From NCBI RefSeq assembly GCF_000382445.1, contig NZ_KB905472.1, positions 1,518,766 to 1,552,600 of the forward strand: a DNA stretch of 33,835 bases. Reading direction: 5' to 3'. The position numbers were made by a program, and so were the translations under genes. Source of the DNA: Phocaeicola massiliensis B84634 = Timone 84634 = DSM 17679 = JCM 13223. GTDB taxonomy: Bacteria; Bacteroidota; Bacteroidia; Bacteroidales; Bacteroidaceae. Below are positions 26,046-33,835 of the stretch, one piece after another; position 1 is the first letter of the stretch, and the number at the start of each line of letters is the position of its first letter. The notes under the pieces are model-generated. The model saw only the letters and a list, made by a program, of their open reading frames with translations, was not told the origin of the DNA and did no database searches.

Positions 26046-28571
26046 ATGAATAATCAATTTACACAAAGAGTGTCCGACATCATTACTTATAGCAAAGAAG
26101 AGGCAAATAGACTCCGAAACAGCTATATCGGTCCCGAACACTTGCTGTTGGGACTGATACGTGAAGGTGAAGGAAAGGCTATCGAGATTCTACTAAACTT
26201 AAATATTAATTTACAAGATATAAAATACCAATTAGAGAATATCCTGAAAAGAGATTCAGAAAGCGATGCCATTTACGATGCTAATATCAACTTTAACGAA
26301 TCTGCATCCAAAGTATTAAAGCTTTGTATTTTGGAAGCAAAATTACTTAAGAATTCACTCGCTGATTCAGAACATATTCTATTGGCAATCATGAAAGTTA
26401 AGAATAACTCTGCTTTCCATTTACTAGAAAGCAGCAATGTGACATATGATAAAATAATCGAACAACTTACTCTTCAGCCAGATATTCACGCAGGGCTTGG
26501 GTTCAGCGAAGATGAAGATGAAGAAGAGGATGAAATCCAAAATCAGCCTTCGACAGGAAATAGCCAATCTGGAGCTACCCAACAGACACGCTCTACCCAA
26601 AAGAAACCTACTAATGATACACCTGTACTCGATAATTTCGGTACAGATATGACACGTGCCGCCGAAGAAGGTAAATTAGACCCTGTAGTGGGGCGAATTA
26701 AGGAAATTGAGCGATTAGCTCAGATTCTAAGCCGCCGCAAAAAAAACAATCCTATCCTCATTGGTGAGCCAGGTGTAGGTAAATCTGCTATTGTAGAGGG
26801 ACTTGCACTTCGAATTGTAGAGAAAAAAGTTTCACGCATCTTGTTTGACAAACGTGTGATTGCACTTGATATGACGGCTGTTGTAGCAGGTACAAAATAT
26901 CGAGGACAATTTGAAGAACGTATTCGTTCTATCTTGAATGAATTAAAGAAAAATCCCAATATTATTCTTTTCATTGATGAAATACATACCATCGTCGGTG
27001 CAGGTTCTGCTGCAGGTTCTATGGATGCCGCCAACATGTTAAAGCCGGCATTAGCTAGAGGTGAAATTCAATGCATTGGTGCTACCACACTAGACGAATA
27101 TCGTCAGAATATTGAAAAAGATGGAGCTTTGGAGCGCCGTTTCCAAAAAGTCATAGTAGAGCCTACTACACCCGAAGAAACAATCCAAATTCTGCAAAAC
27201 ATCAAAGAAAAATATGAGGATCACCATAATGTAAACTATACCGATGCCGCATTGGAAGCTTGTGTAAAACTGACAGAACGCTATATAACCGATCGAAATT
27301 TCCCGGATAAAGCTATTGATGCTTTAGATGAAGCAGGCTCGCGCGTACACCTCATAAATATAAGCGCCCCTAAGGAAATCGAAGAGCAGGAAAAGTTGAT
27401 AGATGAAATGAAATCCCTTAAAAATGAGGCTGTCAAACTGCAGAACTTCGAGCTTGCCGCCAGCTACCGCGACAAAGAAAAAGAATATGCAGCACAATTG
27501 GATATACTGAAAGAAAAATGGGAAAAGGCCTTAAAAGAAAATCGCGAAACTGTGGACGAAGAGCAGATTGCTGACGTAGTTTCTATGATTTCGGGAATTC
27601 CCGTACAAAAAATGGCACAGACTGAAGGCGTGAAGTTATTAAGCATGAAAGATGAACTACTAACTAAAGTAGTAGGTCAGGATAAAGCGATTAATACATT
27701 AGTAAAAGCTATCCAGCGCAGTCGCGTAGGGTTAAAAGACCCCAATAAGCCTATTGGTACATTTATGTTTTTAGGACCTACAGGAGTCGGTAAAACTCAT
27801 TTAGCCAAAGAATTGTCAAAACTGATGTTTGGCTCCACTGATGCACTGATTCGCATTGATATGAGTGAATATATGGAGAAGTTTACAGTTTCACGGCTCG
27901 TAGGAGCACCTCCGGGATACGTAGGCTATGAAGAAGGAGGTCAACTAACTGAAAAAGTAAGACGCAAACCCTATTCTATCGTTTTATTGGATGAGATAGA
28001 AAAGGCCCACCCCGATGTATTCAATATTTTGTTGCAAGTAATGGACGAAGGCCGACTGACTGACAGTTATGGCAGAACCGTAGACTTCAAGAATACGGTA
28101 GTTATCATGACCTCTAATATAGGAACCCGCCAACTAAAAGAATTCGGCAAAGGAATAGGCTTCACTACACAGGCACGTGAGGATAAAGAATATGCTAAAG
28201 GAGTCATTACAAAGGCTTTAAACAAAGCCTTTGCCCCTGAATTCATTAACCGCCTAGACGAAATTATTAATTTCGACCAATTGGATATGGAAGCATTGGT
28301 GAAGATTATCGACATTGAGCTTAAAGGACTTCACCAGCGGATTGAAAACATTGGCTATAAGATGATTATAGATGACGAAGCAAAGCGATTTGTCGCATCA
28401 AAAGGTTATGATATACAATTCGGTGCACGTCCGTTGAAACGTGCTATTCAAAACTATTTGGAAGACGGATTGTCAGAAATAATTCTTGGTGCAGAATTAC
28501 AGCCCGGAGATACTATTAAAGTGTCATACAATAAAGAAGAAGATGCCATCAGTATGACTGTAGAAAAGTAA
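26046..28571 (+). CDS. clpC: ClpC-type AAA+ unfoldase of the Clp protease
   Basis: An 841-residue class I Clp ATPase that unfolds substrates for ClpP and can disaggregate proteins. The Clp N domain (1-145) carries the two Clp repeats; an acidic, low-complexity linker follows (154-195). Nucleotide domain 1 has Walker A GEPGVGKS (240-247) and [12 protein letters not shown] motif lies at about 449-480 ([20 protein letters not shown]), typical of ClpC rather than ClpB. Domain 2 has Walker A GPTGVGKT (577-584) and SEYMEKF. The C-terminus has the D2-small domain ([13 protein letters not shown]). It is followed by a terminator and htpG. Confidence 0.93.
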   Translation: MNNQFTQRVSDIITYSKEEANRLRNSYIGPEHLLLGLIREGEGKAIEILLNLNINLQDIKYQLENILKRDSESDAIYDANINFNESASKVLKLCILEAKLLKNSLADSEHILLAIMKVKNNSAFHLLESSNVTYDKIIEQLTLQPDIHAGLGFSEDEDEEEDEIQNQPSTGNSQSGATQQTRSTQKKPTNDTPVLDNFGTDMTRAAEEGKLDPVVGRIKEIERLAQILSRRKKNNPILIGEPGVGKSAIVEGLALRIVEKKVSRILFDKRVIALDMTAVVAGTKYRGQFEERIRSILNELKKNPNIILFIDEIHTIVGAGSAAGSMDAANMLKPALARGEIQCIGATTLDEYRQNIEKDGALERRFQKVIVEPTTPEETIQILQNIKEKYEDHHNVNYTDAALEACVKLTERYITDRNFPDKAIDALDEAGSRVHLINISAPKEIEEQEKLIDEMKSLKNEAVKLQNFELAASYRDKEKEYAAQLDILKEKWEKALKENRETVDEEQIADVVSMISGIPVQKMAQTEGVKLLSMKDELLTKVVGQDKAINTLVKAIQRSRVGLKDPNKPIGTFMFLGPTGVGKTHLAKELSKLMFGSTDALIRIDMSEYMEKFTVSRLVGAPPGYVGYEEGGQLTEKVRRKPYSIVLLDEIEKAHPDVFNILLQVMDEGRLTDSYGRTVDFKNTVVIMTSNIGTRQLKEFGKGIGFTTQAREDKEYAKGVITKALNKAFAPEFINRLDEIINFDQLDMEALVKIIDIELKGLHQRIENIGYKMIIDDEAKRFVASKGYDIQFGARPLKRAIQNYLEDGLSEIILGAELQPGDTIKVSYNKEEDAISMTVEK

Positions 28572-28601
28572 AGGACTAAAAGTTATCCAAAAATAACCGC
28601 C

Positions 28602-28637
28602 AAAATGTCAGATACCTGTGTATCTGGCATTTTTTTT
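28602..28637 (+). terminator. Terminator after clpC
   Basis: AAAATGTCAGATAC (28602-28615) and GTATCTGGCATTTT (28620-28633) pair over 14 positions with one G-T pair, a CTGT loop and a run of eight T. Confidence 0.9.
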
Positions 28638-28686
28638 GCACCAAAGCTTACAATTACAAATAACAATAACTTAAAACATTAATAAT

Positions 28687-30732
28687 ATGCAAAAAGGAAA
28701 CATTGGGGTAACTACCGAGAATATTTTCCCCATCATTAAAAAGTTCTTATATAGTGACCATGAAATATTTCTTCGTGAATTGGTATCTAATGCAGTAGAT
28801 GCTACCCAAAAGCTCAAGACTCTTGCCTCCAAAGGGGAGTTTAAAGGAGAAATGGGCGACCTCACTGTCAAAGTAAGTTTAAATGCAGATACTATCACTA
28901 TCTCCGATCGTGGTATCGGATTAACTGCTGAAGAAATAGAAAAGTATATTAATCAAATTGCTTTTTCTGGCGCCAATGATTTTCTTGAAAAATACAAAGA
29001 TGACGCCAATGCCATTATCGGTCACTTCGGACTAGGTTTCTACTCCGCATTTATGGTGGCAAAAAAAGTGGAAATCATCACCAAGTCTTATCGCGAAGAT
29101 GCTCAAGCCGTGAAATGGACTTGCGATGGAAGCCCTGAGTTTACGATAGAAGACGTGGAAAAAGCAGACCGTGGTTCAGACATTATCTTATACATAGACG
29201 ATGATTGCAAAGAATTCTTAGAAGAAGCACGTATATCTGCTTTACTTACTAAATATTGCCGTTTCCTCCCCATTCCTGTAGCTTTTGGAAAAAAGAAAGA
29301 ATGGAAAGACGGTAAACAAGTAGAGACAAACGAAGATAATATTATTAATGAAACTTATCCTCTTTGGACTCGTAAACCGGTGGAGCTGAAAGACGAGGAC
29401 TATAAAAAATTCTATCAGGAACTCTACCCGATGGCAGACGAGCCTTTGTTCTGGATTCATTTGAATGTAGACTACCCGTTCAATTTAACAGGTATTCTTT
29501 ACTTTCCGAAAATCAAGAGCAATATTGAATTGCAACGTAACAAAATTCAGTTATATTGCAACCAAGTATATGTAACAGATTCAGTAGAAGGCATTGTACC
29601 TGACTTTCTAACTCTTTTACACGGCGTAATTGATTCACCGGACATCCCGTTAAACGTATCACGTTCTTATCTGCAAAGCGACTCGAACGTAAAGAAGATT
29701 TCTACCTATATTTCAAAGAAAGTTTCAGATCGTTTACAAGCCATCTTCAAAAATAACCGTAAAGAATTTGAAGAAAAATGGGATGACTTGAAGATTTTCA
29801 TCAATTATGGCATGTTGACTCAAGAAGATTTCTATGAAAAAGCCAATAAATTTGCTTTATTGAAAGATACAGACGGAAAATATTATACTTATGAAGAATA
29901 TCAGAGTTTAATCAAAGATAACCAAACAGATAAAGATGGAAATCTGATTTACCTGTATTCCAACAACATGGACGAACAATACAGTTACATTGACGCTGCC
30001 AAAAACAGAGGATACAATATATTACTGATGGATGGTCAACTGGATGTAGCCATGATAAGCATGCTCGAACAAAAATTTGAAAAGAGTCGCTTCACTCGTG
30101 TGGATAGTGATATCATTGATCGTTTGATTGCCAAAGAGGAGCATAAAGAAGCTAACTTGGAATCCAATCAACGCGAGATTCTTTCTTCCGTCTTCCGCAG
30201 TCAGTTGCCTCAGATAAAGAAAGTGGAATTCAATGTCGAAACACAAGCGTTAGGAGAAAACGGTGCACCGATAATGATTACACAAAGCGAATATATGCGG
30301 CGTATGAAAGAAATGGCTAATATTCAGGCCGGTATGAGTTTTTATGGAGAAATGCCAAATATGTATAACCTTGTTTTGAATGCCGATCACAAACTCGTCA
30401 AACAAGTATTGACAGATGCCGACAACTCGTGCAAAGCAGCACTTGAACCTATCGAAAGCGAAATGGCAAATTTAAACAACCGACGTAAGGAACTCCAAAA
30501 GGCTCAAGAAGGCAAAAAAACAGAAGACATCCCGCAAGCAGAGAAAGATGAATTAAATGATATCGAAAAGAAAATATCGGATGAAACCACCAAGAAACAG
30601 GCTGTCTTAGGTGAGTACGCCAATGGAAATAAGATAATCCACCAATTAATCGATCTTGCATTATTACAAAACAATATGTTAAAAGGAGAAGCTTTAACCA
30701 ACTTTGTAAAACGAAGCATCGAATTAATCTGA
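28687..30732 (+). CDS. htpG: Molecular chaperone HtpG (Hsp90 family)
   Basis: A 681-residue ATP-dependent chaperone that stabilises client proteins under stress. The N-terminal GHKL ATPase has Glu31 and Asn35 (RELVSNAVDA), DRGIG (74-78) and GHFGLGF (112-118). The middle domain has the family segments VPDFLTLLHGVIDSPDIPLNVSR (seen as DFLTLLHGVIDSPD and LNVSRSYLQ). The C-terminal dimer domain is preceded by a charged segment rich in Lys and Glu. It lies downstream of clpC, grouping two stress chaperones, but each has its own terminator. No TAnnTTTG box is clear in its 60-bp leader. Confidence 0.95.
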   Translation: MQKGNIGVTTENIFPIIKKFLYSDHEIFLRELVSNAVDATQKLKTLASKGEFKGEMGDLTVKVSLNADTITISDRGIGLTAEEIEKYINQIAFSGANDFLEKYKDDANAIIGHFGLGFYSAFMVAKKVEIITKSYREDAQAVKWTCDGSPEFTIEDVEKADRGSDIILYIDDDCKEFLEEARISALLTKYCRFLPIPVAFGKKKEWKDGKQVETNEDNIINETYPLWTRKPVELKDEDYKKFYQELYPMADEPLFWIHLNVDYPFNLTGILYFPKIKSNIELQRNKIQLYCNQVYVTDSVEGIVPDFLTLLHGVIDSPDIPLNVSRSYLQSDSNVKKISTYISKKVSDRLQAIFKNNRKEFEEKWDDLKIFINYGMLTQEDFYEKANKFALLKDTDGKYYTYEEYQSLIKDNQTDKDGNLIYLYSNNMDEQYSYIDAAKNRGYNILLMDGQLDVAMISMLEQKFEKSRFTRVDSDIIDRLIAKEEHKEANLESNQREILSSVFRSQLPQIKKVEFNVETQALGENGAPIMITQSEYMRRMKEMANIQAGMSFYGEMPNMYNLVLNADHKLVKQVLTDADNSCKAALEPIESEMANLNNRRKELQKAQEGKKTEDIPQAEKDELNDIEKKISDETTKKQAVLGEYANGNKIIHQLIDLALLQNNMLKGEALTNFVKRSIELI

Positions 30733-30755
30733 TTTTATGAGCTTTTCTCATAACT

Positions 30756-30811
30756 AAAGAGAGGGTATCAACAGCAAAACTACACAATTGCTTTTGATAC
30801 CCTTTCTCTTT
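30756..30811 (+). terminator. Terminator after htpG
   Basis: AAAGAGAGGGTATCAACAGCAA (30756-30777) pairs with TTGCTTTTGATACCCTTTCTCTTT (30788-30811), written here by its arms only, with two mismatches, followed by T-rich sequence. A smaller hairpin TTATGAG/CTCATAA (30735-30753) precedes it. Confidence 0.85.
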
Positions 30812-30848
30812 TTTATTTCCAAAACGAATATATATAAAGATTTATTTC

Positions 30849-30856
30849 TATATTTG
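30849..30856 (+). promoter_or_regulatory. Patatin-gene -7 box
   Basis: TATATTTG matches TAnnTTTG and lies 18 bp before the ATG at 30875. It decides the start of the gene: frames beginning at 30788 lie inside the htpG terminator and upstream of this promoter. Confidence 0.55.
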
Positions 30857-30874
30857 GGAAAATATAGAAAATCC

Positions 30875-33178
30875 ATGAAACAACGCATATATATACTCCT
30901 ACTCCTAATATTAATTCCTTTGCAAATGGAAGCACAAAAAGTAGGACTTGTATTGAGTGGTGGCGGCGCTAAAGGACTGACTCACATTGGTATTATCCGT
31001 GCACTGGAAGAAAATGAAATCCCCATAGATTATATTACCGGTACTTCTATGGGTGCCATTGTCGGCTCACTTTACGCTATGGGGTATTCTCCTGATGAAA
31101 TGGAACAACTACTCAAATCAGATGACTTTAAACGCTGGTATTCGGGAGATGTTGAAGAAAAATATATCTACTATTTCAAGAAAAATCCGCCGACTCCGGA
31201 GTTTATCAACATTCGTATTTCATTAAAGGACTCCCTTAAAAGTGTAAAGCCCCATTTTCTGCCCAACAGTATTGTAGATCCCATCCAAATGAATATCGTA
31301 TTTCTGCAACTTTTTGCCCAATCCACCGCGGCATGCAAAGAAAACTTTGATAGTTTGTTTATTCCTTTCCGCTGCATTGCATCCGACGTTTACAATAAAC
31401 GCGCCATGATATTGAAAGATGGTGATTTAGGAGATGCTGTCCGTGCTTCCATGAGCTTTCCGGCCATGTTCAAACCGATTGAAATAGATTCAATACTTGC
31501 TTATGATGGAGGAATATACAATAATTTCCCGGTAAATGTGATGAAAGACGATTTCCATCCTGATATTATAATAGGAAGTACCGTTTCTACCAACCCTGGA
31601 AAACCCAAAGAAGGAGACATCATGGGACAATTGGAAAATATGATCATGCAAAAGACGGATTATACGCTACCCGATTCTTTAGGGATTCTATTAACATTCA
31701 AATACGACAATGTCAACCTGATGGATTTCAACCGTTTCGACGAACTACATGATATCGGTTATAAACGCACATTGGAAATGATGGACTCTATAAAAAGCCG
31801 AATCCATCGAAGAGTGAATCCTGCCCAAATAGAAGCCCGGCGCTTGGCATATAAAAGTAATTTACCCGAACTTCGATTCAAAAAAGTCAATATCACAGGC
31901 GCTAATGAACGGCAGAAACAATATATCCGCAAAGAATTCCACGAAAATAATTACGAGACATTTACAATAGAAGATGTAAAACAAGGATATTTTCGCTTGT
32001 TATCAGATAATATAATCTCTGAAATTATTCCCCACGCTGTTTATAATAAGGAGGACGGAACTTACGATTTGAACTTACAAGTCAAGATGGAAGCCAATCT
32101 CTCCGCCCGAGTTGGTGGAAATGTCTCTTCCAGTGGAGCCAACCAAGTTTATTTTGGTGCATCTTACCAAAACCTGAACTATTACTCTAAAGAATTTACA
32201 TTCGACGGACAACTTGGCAGAATTTATAATAACCTCCAACTGGCAGCACGCATCGATTTCCCAACCCGAATACCTACTTCATACCGTTTCATGGCCTCCA
32301 TCTCCACCTTTGACTATTATAAAGAAGAAAAGTTATTCTCCAACAACGACAATCCGGCTTTTAATAAAAAGAAAGAGGAATTCGTGAAAATAAAAGCAGC
32401 ACTTCCCTTCCTCAGCCGAAAAAAAGCCGAATTTGGGATAGGAATCGCACGCATTCAAGATCGCTATTTCCAAACCAATATCATTGATTTCAGTCAGGCA
32501 AAGCATGATCGTAGCACTTACGACATCCTTGGAGGCTCCATAGTCTTGGAAGGAAGCACCTTGAACGCACGACAATTTGCCACTCAGGGAAGCAGAGAAA
32601 AAATGGCAGCACAAATATTCACAGGCAGGGAAAAGTTTAAAGCTGGCAATCCGCAAGCTCCTGTAGAAAACCAATATAAAAAGATACAATCATGGTTGCA
32701 GGTATCTTATGAAAATGAAACATATCACAAAATAAGCCCTAAGTTTACACTAGGAGCTTATTTGGAAGCCTATTACTCTTCACGAAATTTTTCAAATAAT
32801 TATACCGCAACTTTAATGGAAGCGGGCGAATTTGCCCCCACCGCCCATAGCAAAGTGACCTACAATGAGGCATTCCGCGCCAATCAATATACCGGAATCG
32901 GGGCTATTCCTATCTATCAATTAGGAAATTCTATCCAGCTACGAGGAGAATTCTATGGTTTCATTCCCATCTTTCCTATTAAAAAAGATGAATACGGAAA
33001 AGCATATTATGGTAAAGCCTTCACAAAATTCGAATATCTAGGAGAAATCTCTCTTGTATTCCAATTATCTTTCGGTTCTATCAGTGCATACGTAAATCAT
33101 TATAGCTCACCGAATAACGACTGGAATGTAGGACTCACACTAGGTTGGCAGCTATTTAACTCCCGTTTCATCGAATAA
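30875..33178 (+). CDS. Patatin-like phospholipase fused to a BamA-type beta barrel
   Basis: A 767-residue outer-membrane protein. After a signal sequence (1-20, LILIPLQMEA) comes a patatin domain (22 to about 220) with LSGGGAKGL (28-36) as oxyanion hole, nucleophile Ser58 in GTSMG, and catalytic Asp211 in YDGGIYNN. A POTRA-like region follows (about 320-400: FKKVNITGANERQKQYIRKE), then a beta-barrel (about 410-767, Phe/Tyr-rich strands, ending GLTLGWQLFNSRFIE). This is the layout of type Vd autotransporter lipases such as PlpD. The lipase may remain surface-anchored. Patatin catalysis is secure; substrate and export are inferred. Confidence 0.88.
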   Translation: MKQRIYILLLLILIPLQMEAQKVGLVLSGGGAKGLTHIGIIRALEENEIPIDYITGTSMGAIVGSLYAMGYSPDEMEQLLKSDDFKRWYSGDVEEKYIYYFKKNPPTPEFINIRISLKDSLKSVKPHFLPNSIVDPIQMNIVFLQLFAQSTAACKENFDSLFIPFRCIASDVYNKRAMILKDGDLGDAVRASMSFPAMFKPIEIDSILAYDGGIYNNFPVNVMKDDFHPDIIIGSTVSTNPGKPKEGDIMGQLENMIMQKTDYTLPDSLGILLTFKYDNVNLMDFNRFDELHDIGYKRTLEMMDSIKSRIHRRVNPAQIEARRLAYKSNLPELRFKKVNITGANERQKQYIRKEFHENNYETFTIEDVKQGYFRLLSDNIISEIIPHAVYNKEDGTYDLNLQVKMEANLSARVGGNVSSSGANQVYFGASYQNLNYYSKEFTFDGQLGRIYNNLQLAARIDFPTRIPTSYRFMASISTFDYYKEEKLFSNNDNPAFNKKKEEFVKIKAALPFLSRKKAEFGIGIARIQDRYFQTNIIDFSQAKHDRSTYDILGGSIVLEGSTLNARQFATQGSREKMAAQIFTGREKFKAGNPQAPVENQYKKIQSWLQVSYENETYHKISPKFTLGAYLEAYYSSRNFSNNYTATLMEAGEFAPTAHSKVTYNEAFRANQYTGIGAIPIYQLGNSIQLRGEFYGFIPIFPIKKDEYGKAYYGKAFTKFEYLGEISLVFQLSFGSISAYVNHYSSPNNDWNVGLTLGWQLFNSRFIE

Positions 33179-33260
33179 TTTTTTGAAAAAAGAATTGCTA
33201 AAACACTTGCAGATTCGAAAAAAGTCCGTATCTTTGCACCCGTTAAAACGAAAGAACAAT

Positions 33261-33334
33261 GGCCGCGTAGCTCAACTGAATAGAGTAGCTGACTACGGAT
33301 CAGCCGGTTACAGGTTTGAATCCTGTCGCGGTCA
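33261..33334 (+). tRNA. tRNA-Arg(ACG)
   Basis: A complete cloverleaf: acceptor GGCCGCG/CGCGGTC, D arm GCTC/GAGT, anticodon stem GCTGA/TCAGC with loop CTACGGA giving anticodon ACG, T arm ACAGG-TTTGAAT-CCTGT, discriminator A at 33334. ACG (deaminated to ICG) reads CGU, CGC and CGA. The CCA end is not encoded. A 60-codon ORF across this span is an artefact. Confidence 0.95.
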
Positions 33335-33338
33335 CAAA

Positions 33339-33379
33339 AAGAAGGTATGTCGTACTATACGATGAACCTTCTTTTTTTT
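33339..33379 (+). terminator. Terminator after tRNA-Arg
   Basis: AAGAAGGT pairs with ACCTTCTT across an inner stem TCGTA/TACGA, ending in a long T-tract. Confidence 0.9.
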
Positions 33380-33410
33380 ATTCATTCCTATAAAAATCTG
33401 CCGAGCATAT

Positions 33411-33470
33411 TGGCTCAGTTTGAAAACTTGGGGGAATTAGTGGCTCAGTTGTAATTCTTGGGGGAATTAG
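33411..33470 (+). repeat. Tandem 30-bp repeat (copies A and B)
   Basis: Copies at 33411-33440 and 33441-33470 both run from TGGCTCAGTT to CTTGGGGGAATTAG, differing only in the middle (TGAAAA versus GTAATT). A third copy (33740-33769) is identical to copy A. The CTTG within copies B and C serves as the -33 element of downstream promoters. Confidence 0.9.
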
Positions 33471-33488
33471 TTAAAAACCCTATCTTTG
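33457..33488 (+). promoter_or_regulatory. Promoter copy 1 in the right-end repeat block
   Basis: CTTG (33457-33460) and TATCTTTG (33481-33488) are 20 bp apart. It sits in front of the ATG at 33493. Confidence 0.7.
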
Positions 33489-33492
33489 GCAC

Positions 33493-33795
33493 ATGAAACA
33501 GAAACTTCAAAAATATCTTGATGACTGTATTAAATTGCGGATACCCCCATTCTTCGAGATTGTTTTAAGCTCCCTACGTCGTTTCGTTAGTCGGACCAAG
33601 CGTTTTCGTCCTTTAGATTATGCCTGCCTGTCCGTCGAATTACTACAGTCTCCGGCAGCGGACTGTATGATTCGTTGCAGTGGACCGTACAGTCTGCTAC
33701 AGTGGACTATACGGTCCACTGCCGCAGACTGTAATAATCTGGCTCAGTTTGAAAACTTGGGGGAATTAGTTAAAAACACTATCTTTGTGGCATGA
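33493..33795 (+). pseudogene. ORF from duplicated gene start, probably decayed
   Basis: This 100-codon frame starts ATGAAACAGAAACTTCAA, nearly the same as the gene start at 33792 (ATGAAACAGAACCTTCAA), and has an identical type of promoter. The first 50 residues (KQKLQKYLDDCIKLRIPPFF, then FRPLDYACLSVELLQ) look plausible as protein. The rest reads through the 22-bp repeats and the second promoter into its ATG, which is not credible coding sequence. I read it as the broken front end of a duplicated or interrupted gene. Family unknown. Confidence 0.35.
33655..33742. repeat. Four 22-bp palindromic iteron-like repeats
   Basis: Units at 33655-33676, 33677-33698, 33699-33720 and 33721-33742 share a core GCAG(C/T)GGAC(C/T)GTA. 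A further right half (ACAGTCTCC) precedes unit 1. Units combine into strong alternative hairpins: GCAGTGGACCGTA with TACGGTCCACTGC (33677-33689 and 33710-33722, 13 bp perfect), or TACAGTCTGC with GCAGACTGTA plus CAGTGGAC with GTCCACTG. They end at the 30-bp copy C carrying the next promoter. Confidence 0.75.
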
Positions 33796-33809
33796 AACAG
33801 AACCTTCAA
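33740..33809 (+). repeat. Second copy of the promoter-plus-start block
   Basis: From TGGCTCAG (33740) to CTTCAA (33809) this repeats 33441-33510 with few differences, offset 299 bp. It includes the 30-bp element, the promoter CTTG (33756-33759) with TATCTTTG (33780-33787), and the first six codons. Confidence 0.85.
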
Positions 33810-33835
33810 CCCCCTGCCACTCCACTGGAGATGTT
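33792..33835 (+). CDS. Start of a gene leaving the window, unidentified
   Basis: ATG at 33792 follows promoter copy 2 and reads MKQNLQPPATPLEM to the window edge. Only 14 codons are visible, too few for a family call. The upstream 22-bp array and promoter recall the vapE locus at the other end of the window, so a VirE-type or other replication gene is one possibility, and an insertion-sequence gene is another. Confidence 0.5.
   Translation, partial: MKQNLQPPATPLEM

Noticed and set aside
30788..30874. N-terminal extension of the patatin gene
   Set aside because: It begins at a non-ATG codon inside the htpG terminator; the promoter box and signal peptide support 30875.
33183..33365. 60-codon ORF over the tRNA
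   Set aside because: It is translated tRNA-Arg sequence and its terminator.

Overview
The window looks like a Bacteroides (order Bacteroidales) chromosome segment. Evidence: promoters repeatedly match the Bacteroidetes pattern (TTG, about 20 bp, then TAnnTTTG); Shine-Dalgarno sites are mostly absent; a complete Bat (Bacteroides aerotolerance) operon is present; and the ribosomal cluster includes the Bacteroidetes-only DUF4295 gene. Most of the window is conserved core genome. The two ends are accessory DNA.

Left end (1-3060): the trailer end of a type I-C-like CRISPR array, a frameshifted ISAon1-type transposase orfA remnant, then about 750 bp of structured non-coding DNA. That stretch holds a nested inverted repeat, four phased 21-bp A/T-tract units that also read as a heptad micropeptide, and 22-bp iteron-like units. 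It leads into the promoter of a GC-rich VapE/VirE-type helicase gene.

Core (3205-33178): map, tsaD, pncC; then rpmB, rpmG, DUF4295, ftsY, rimO; then an HU-like gene with a TTG start and an HU / transmembrane / LysM-like fusion gene. Next is the Bat operon: moxR, a DUF58 gene, a BatD-like membrane protein, batA, batB, batC, batD and batE, closing with a PAP2 phosphatase. After a small HTH gene and a universal-stress gene come convergent gyrA plus a TPR gene (minus strand), then clpC, htpG and a patatin / beta-barrel fusion on the plus strand. Envelope and stress functions dominate: proteases and chaperones (ClpC, HtpG), aerotolerance (Bat), universal stress, and surface lipase.

Right end (33261-33835): a tRNA-Arg(ACG) with its terminator, followed by repeat-rich accessory DNA. 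It contains a tandem 30-bp repeat, a duplicated promoter-plus-start-codon block (copies 299 bp apart), four 22-bp palindromic units, and the start of a gene that leaves the window. The 22-bp arrays at both ends differ in sequence but share period and placement just upstream of a promoter. This parallel is the most unusual signal here. The most unusual protein is the HU / transmembrane / LysM-like fusion.
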